From: an uncultured Porphyromonadaceae bacterium
GTDB lineage: Bacteria; Bacteroidota; Bacteroidia; Bacteroidales; Muribaculaceae
Assembly (NCBI GenBank): GCA_902461565.1
Contig: CABPYL010000033.1
Coordinates: 1 to 34,727 of the forward strand
Length of the DNA: 34,727 bases
Direction: 5' to 3'
The position numbers and the translations under genes are program-made. Positions 33,339 to 34,727 of the stretch are shown piece after piece; the first letter of the stretch is position 1, and the number at the start of each line of letters is the position of its first letter. A model generated the notes under the pieces. The model was not told where the DNA came from. It made no database searches and worked only from the letters and a program-made list of their open reading frames with translations.

Positions 33339-34727
33339 ATGAAAATGTACAAATTATTCAAAAACAGCAAGCCAGACGTTGTGGATAATCCATCGGTTTT
33401 CGACAGCGGCATATTCTTCGCTGCACGACAGGCTCTGAGGCGCCACGCTTCCGGCGGCAACATACTGATAGCAGCAACGGTTGTCGCGCTTATAATCGCC
33501 AATATTCCGGGAATAAACAACTATTATTTTAATTTCTGGGACGAGGAAGTGCGTCTGCAGCTGGGCGATTTCAATATATTCAGTCACGACGGCCATCCGA
33601 TGACCCTGCTCGCTTTCATAAACGATGTTCTCATGGCCATATTCTTCTTCAGCATCGGACTGGAAATAAAGCGAGAGGTTCTTGTAGGCGAGCTGTCATC
33701 GTTCCGACAGGCACTTCTACCAATTGTCGGCGCAATCGGCGGAATGGTATGCCCGGTAATCATATACTGGATTATGAGCCGTGGGACAGACTACACCGGA
33801 GGTGCGGCCATACCGATGGCAACTGATATAGCATTTTCTCTCGGCGTCCTGGCGATGCTCGGCAAGCGCGTACCGCTGTCGCTGAAGATTTTCCTGACAA
33901 CACTGGCCGTTGTCGATGATATCGGCGGTATTATTGTAATTGCTGCATTCTATTCGACGAATATCCAATATATATTTCTCATTTATGCCGCTGGCCTTCT
34001 CGGATTCCTGCTCTTAGGATCGGCACTTCATATTAAAAGCAAGATATTCTACCTTGTTATCGGCGGCCTCGTATGGTTCCTGTTCCTCAACTCCGGAATC
34101 CATCCGACCATCGCGGGTGTTCTCGTTGCATTCTGCGTACCAGCCACCCCGGTGTTCGCCCCGCAGAAATACATCCGCATAATCCGCCATTCAATTTCCC
34201 ATTTCAAGGAGTGCGACGATCCGGAAGATCTTAAAAAACGCACAATCTTAGGCAAGGAGCAGATGAACTGGCTCAAAGAAGTTGAAAGTGCGTCCGATAA
34301 AGTTATATCGCCGCTTCAGGACCTCGAAGACAGCCTCCACCCAATCGTAAACTACTTTATCCTGCCACTGTTCGCCTTCTCCAACGCCGGGATTTTCCTG
34401 CTGGACATGAATCCGGCATCTGTGTTCGAAGGAGTGTCTCTCGCCATTATCCTCGGTCTCGTTTTGGGTAAATTCATCGGTATCCTGTCATTCTCGTGGC
34501 TCACGGTTAAACTCGGACTTGCGCCGATGCCTAAACACGCCAACTGGCACATGATGTCGTCGATGGCAATGCTTGGAGGCATAGGATTCACCGTATCCAT
34601 ATTCATTGCCACACTCAGTTTTGATGCGACCTTGCAAGCCAATCTTCTCGCACACGCAAAACTCGGCATCGTCGTCGGCTCGCTGCTTGCGGGCACCATA
34701 GCCTTCCTCTGGCTACACTTCACTCTC
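33339..34727 (+). CDS. nhaA: Na+/H+ antiporter NhaA (3' end cut by window)
   Basis: Exchanges cytoplasmic Na+ for external protons, controlling pH and sodium. 463 codons are present without a stop; the reading frame runs off the window in a hydrophobic helix (IAFLWLHFTL), so only a short tail is missing. Hydrophobic helices span the protein. The ion-binding residues are present: Asp163 in MATDIAFSLG and the Asp193-Asp194 pair in AVVDDIGGI, corresponding to Asp133, Asp163 and Asp164 of E. coli NhaA. Compared with E. coli NhaA (388 residues) it has a longer N-terminus and a charged loop of about 55 residues (about 272-328, including DDPEDLKKRT) between helices. The ATG at 33339 follows the maf terminator; a second in-frame ATG is at 33345. 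No clear promoter was found. Confidence 0.92.
   Translation, partial: MKMYKLFKNSKPDVVDNPSVFDSGIFFAARQALRRHASGGNILIAATVVALIIANIPGINNYYFNFWDEEVRLQLGDFNIFSHDGHPMTLLAFINDVLMAIFFFSIGLEIKREVLVGELSSFRQALLPIVGAIGGMVCPVIIYWIMSRGTDYTGGAAIPMATDIAFSLGVLAMLGKRVPLSLKIFLTTLAVVDDIGGIIVIAAFYSTNIQYIFLIYAAGLLGFLLLGSALHIKSKIFYLVIGGLVWFLFLNSGIHPTIAGVLVAFCVPATPVFAPQKYIRIIRHSISHFKECDDPEDLKKRTILGKEQMNWLKEVESASDKVISPLQDLEDSLHPIVNYFILPLFAFSNAGIFLLDMNPASVFEGVSLAIILGLVLGKFIGILSFSWLTVKLGLAPMPKHANWHMMSSMAMLGGIGFTVSIFIATLSFDATLQANLLAHAKLGIVVGSLLAGTIAFLWLHFTL

Noticed and set aside
1..34727. CRISPR arrays, complete insertion sequences, prophage or defence genes
   Set aside because: No regularly spaced repeats, transposase, integrase, Cas, restriction or toxin-antitoxin genes were found; the window is dominated by core metabolic genes.

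Overview
The window looks like a chromosomal housekeeping segment from a Bacteroidales bacterium, most likely a gut Muribaculaceae/Bacteroides relative. The support is: several intergenic regions carry the Bacteroidetes promoter form (a -33 TTTG, about 20 bp, then a -7 TAnnTTTG); the gene content is typical of the phylum (DUF4835/PorD-like protein beside coaBC and recN, HU-CCDC81-type SPOR protein, lipoprotein M13 peptidase); and the proteins read like Bacteroidales orthologues. The genus is inferred, not shown.

Layout. 1-426 holds no convincing gene but has several repeats and hairpins, and lies on the 3' side of a minus-strand tRNA-Lys (TTT) that has its own promoter and terminator. 744-5470 (+): a lipoprotein-type nitroreductase, then guaA, rfbD and prfC closely spaced. 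A perfect 19-bp-arm palindrome at 5482-5530 separates prfC from a convergent eight-gene minus-strand cluster (16041 down to 5539): dnaN, a DEDDh exonuclease, coaBC, a PorD-like exported protein, recN, rlmB, an ABC-F ATPase and an M13 peptidase. The spacings are -4 to +18 nt, and one clear promoter lies before dnaN. 16297-21977 (+): a complete tripartite RND efflux operon (outer-membrane factor, adaptor, pump). 22088-25813 (+): purL with its own strong promoter. 25949-29595 (+): etfB, etfA and an acyl-CoA dehydrogenase, closed by a terminator. 29730-30701 (+): an HU-like/transmembrane/SPOR protein. 30748-33253 (+): nitroreductase, DUF2520 Rossmann protein, KdsC-like phosphatase and Maf, closely coupled. 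33339-34727 (+): nhaA, cut by the window end.

Functionally the segment covers purine synthesis (guaA, purL), surface sugars (rfbD, kdsC), translation (prfC, rlmB, ABC-F), DNA replication and repair (dnaN, exonuclease, recN), CoA synthesis (coaBC), efflux (RND), acyl-CoA redox chemistry coupled to ETF, and ion homeostasis (nhaA). I see no phage, CRISPR array, complete insertion sequence or defence system. No strong case for a wholly new system emerges. The more interesting items are the repeat-rich left edge next to tRNA-Lys, the ETF/acyl-CoA dehydrogenase module with features of bifurcating ETFs, CoaBC with two altered active-site motifs, the PorD-like gene inside a DNA-metabolism operon, and the HU-like/SPOR membrane protein.
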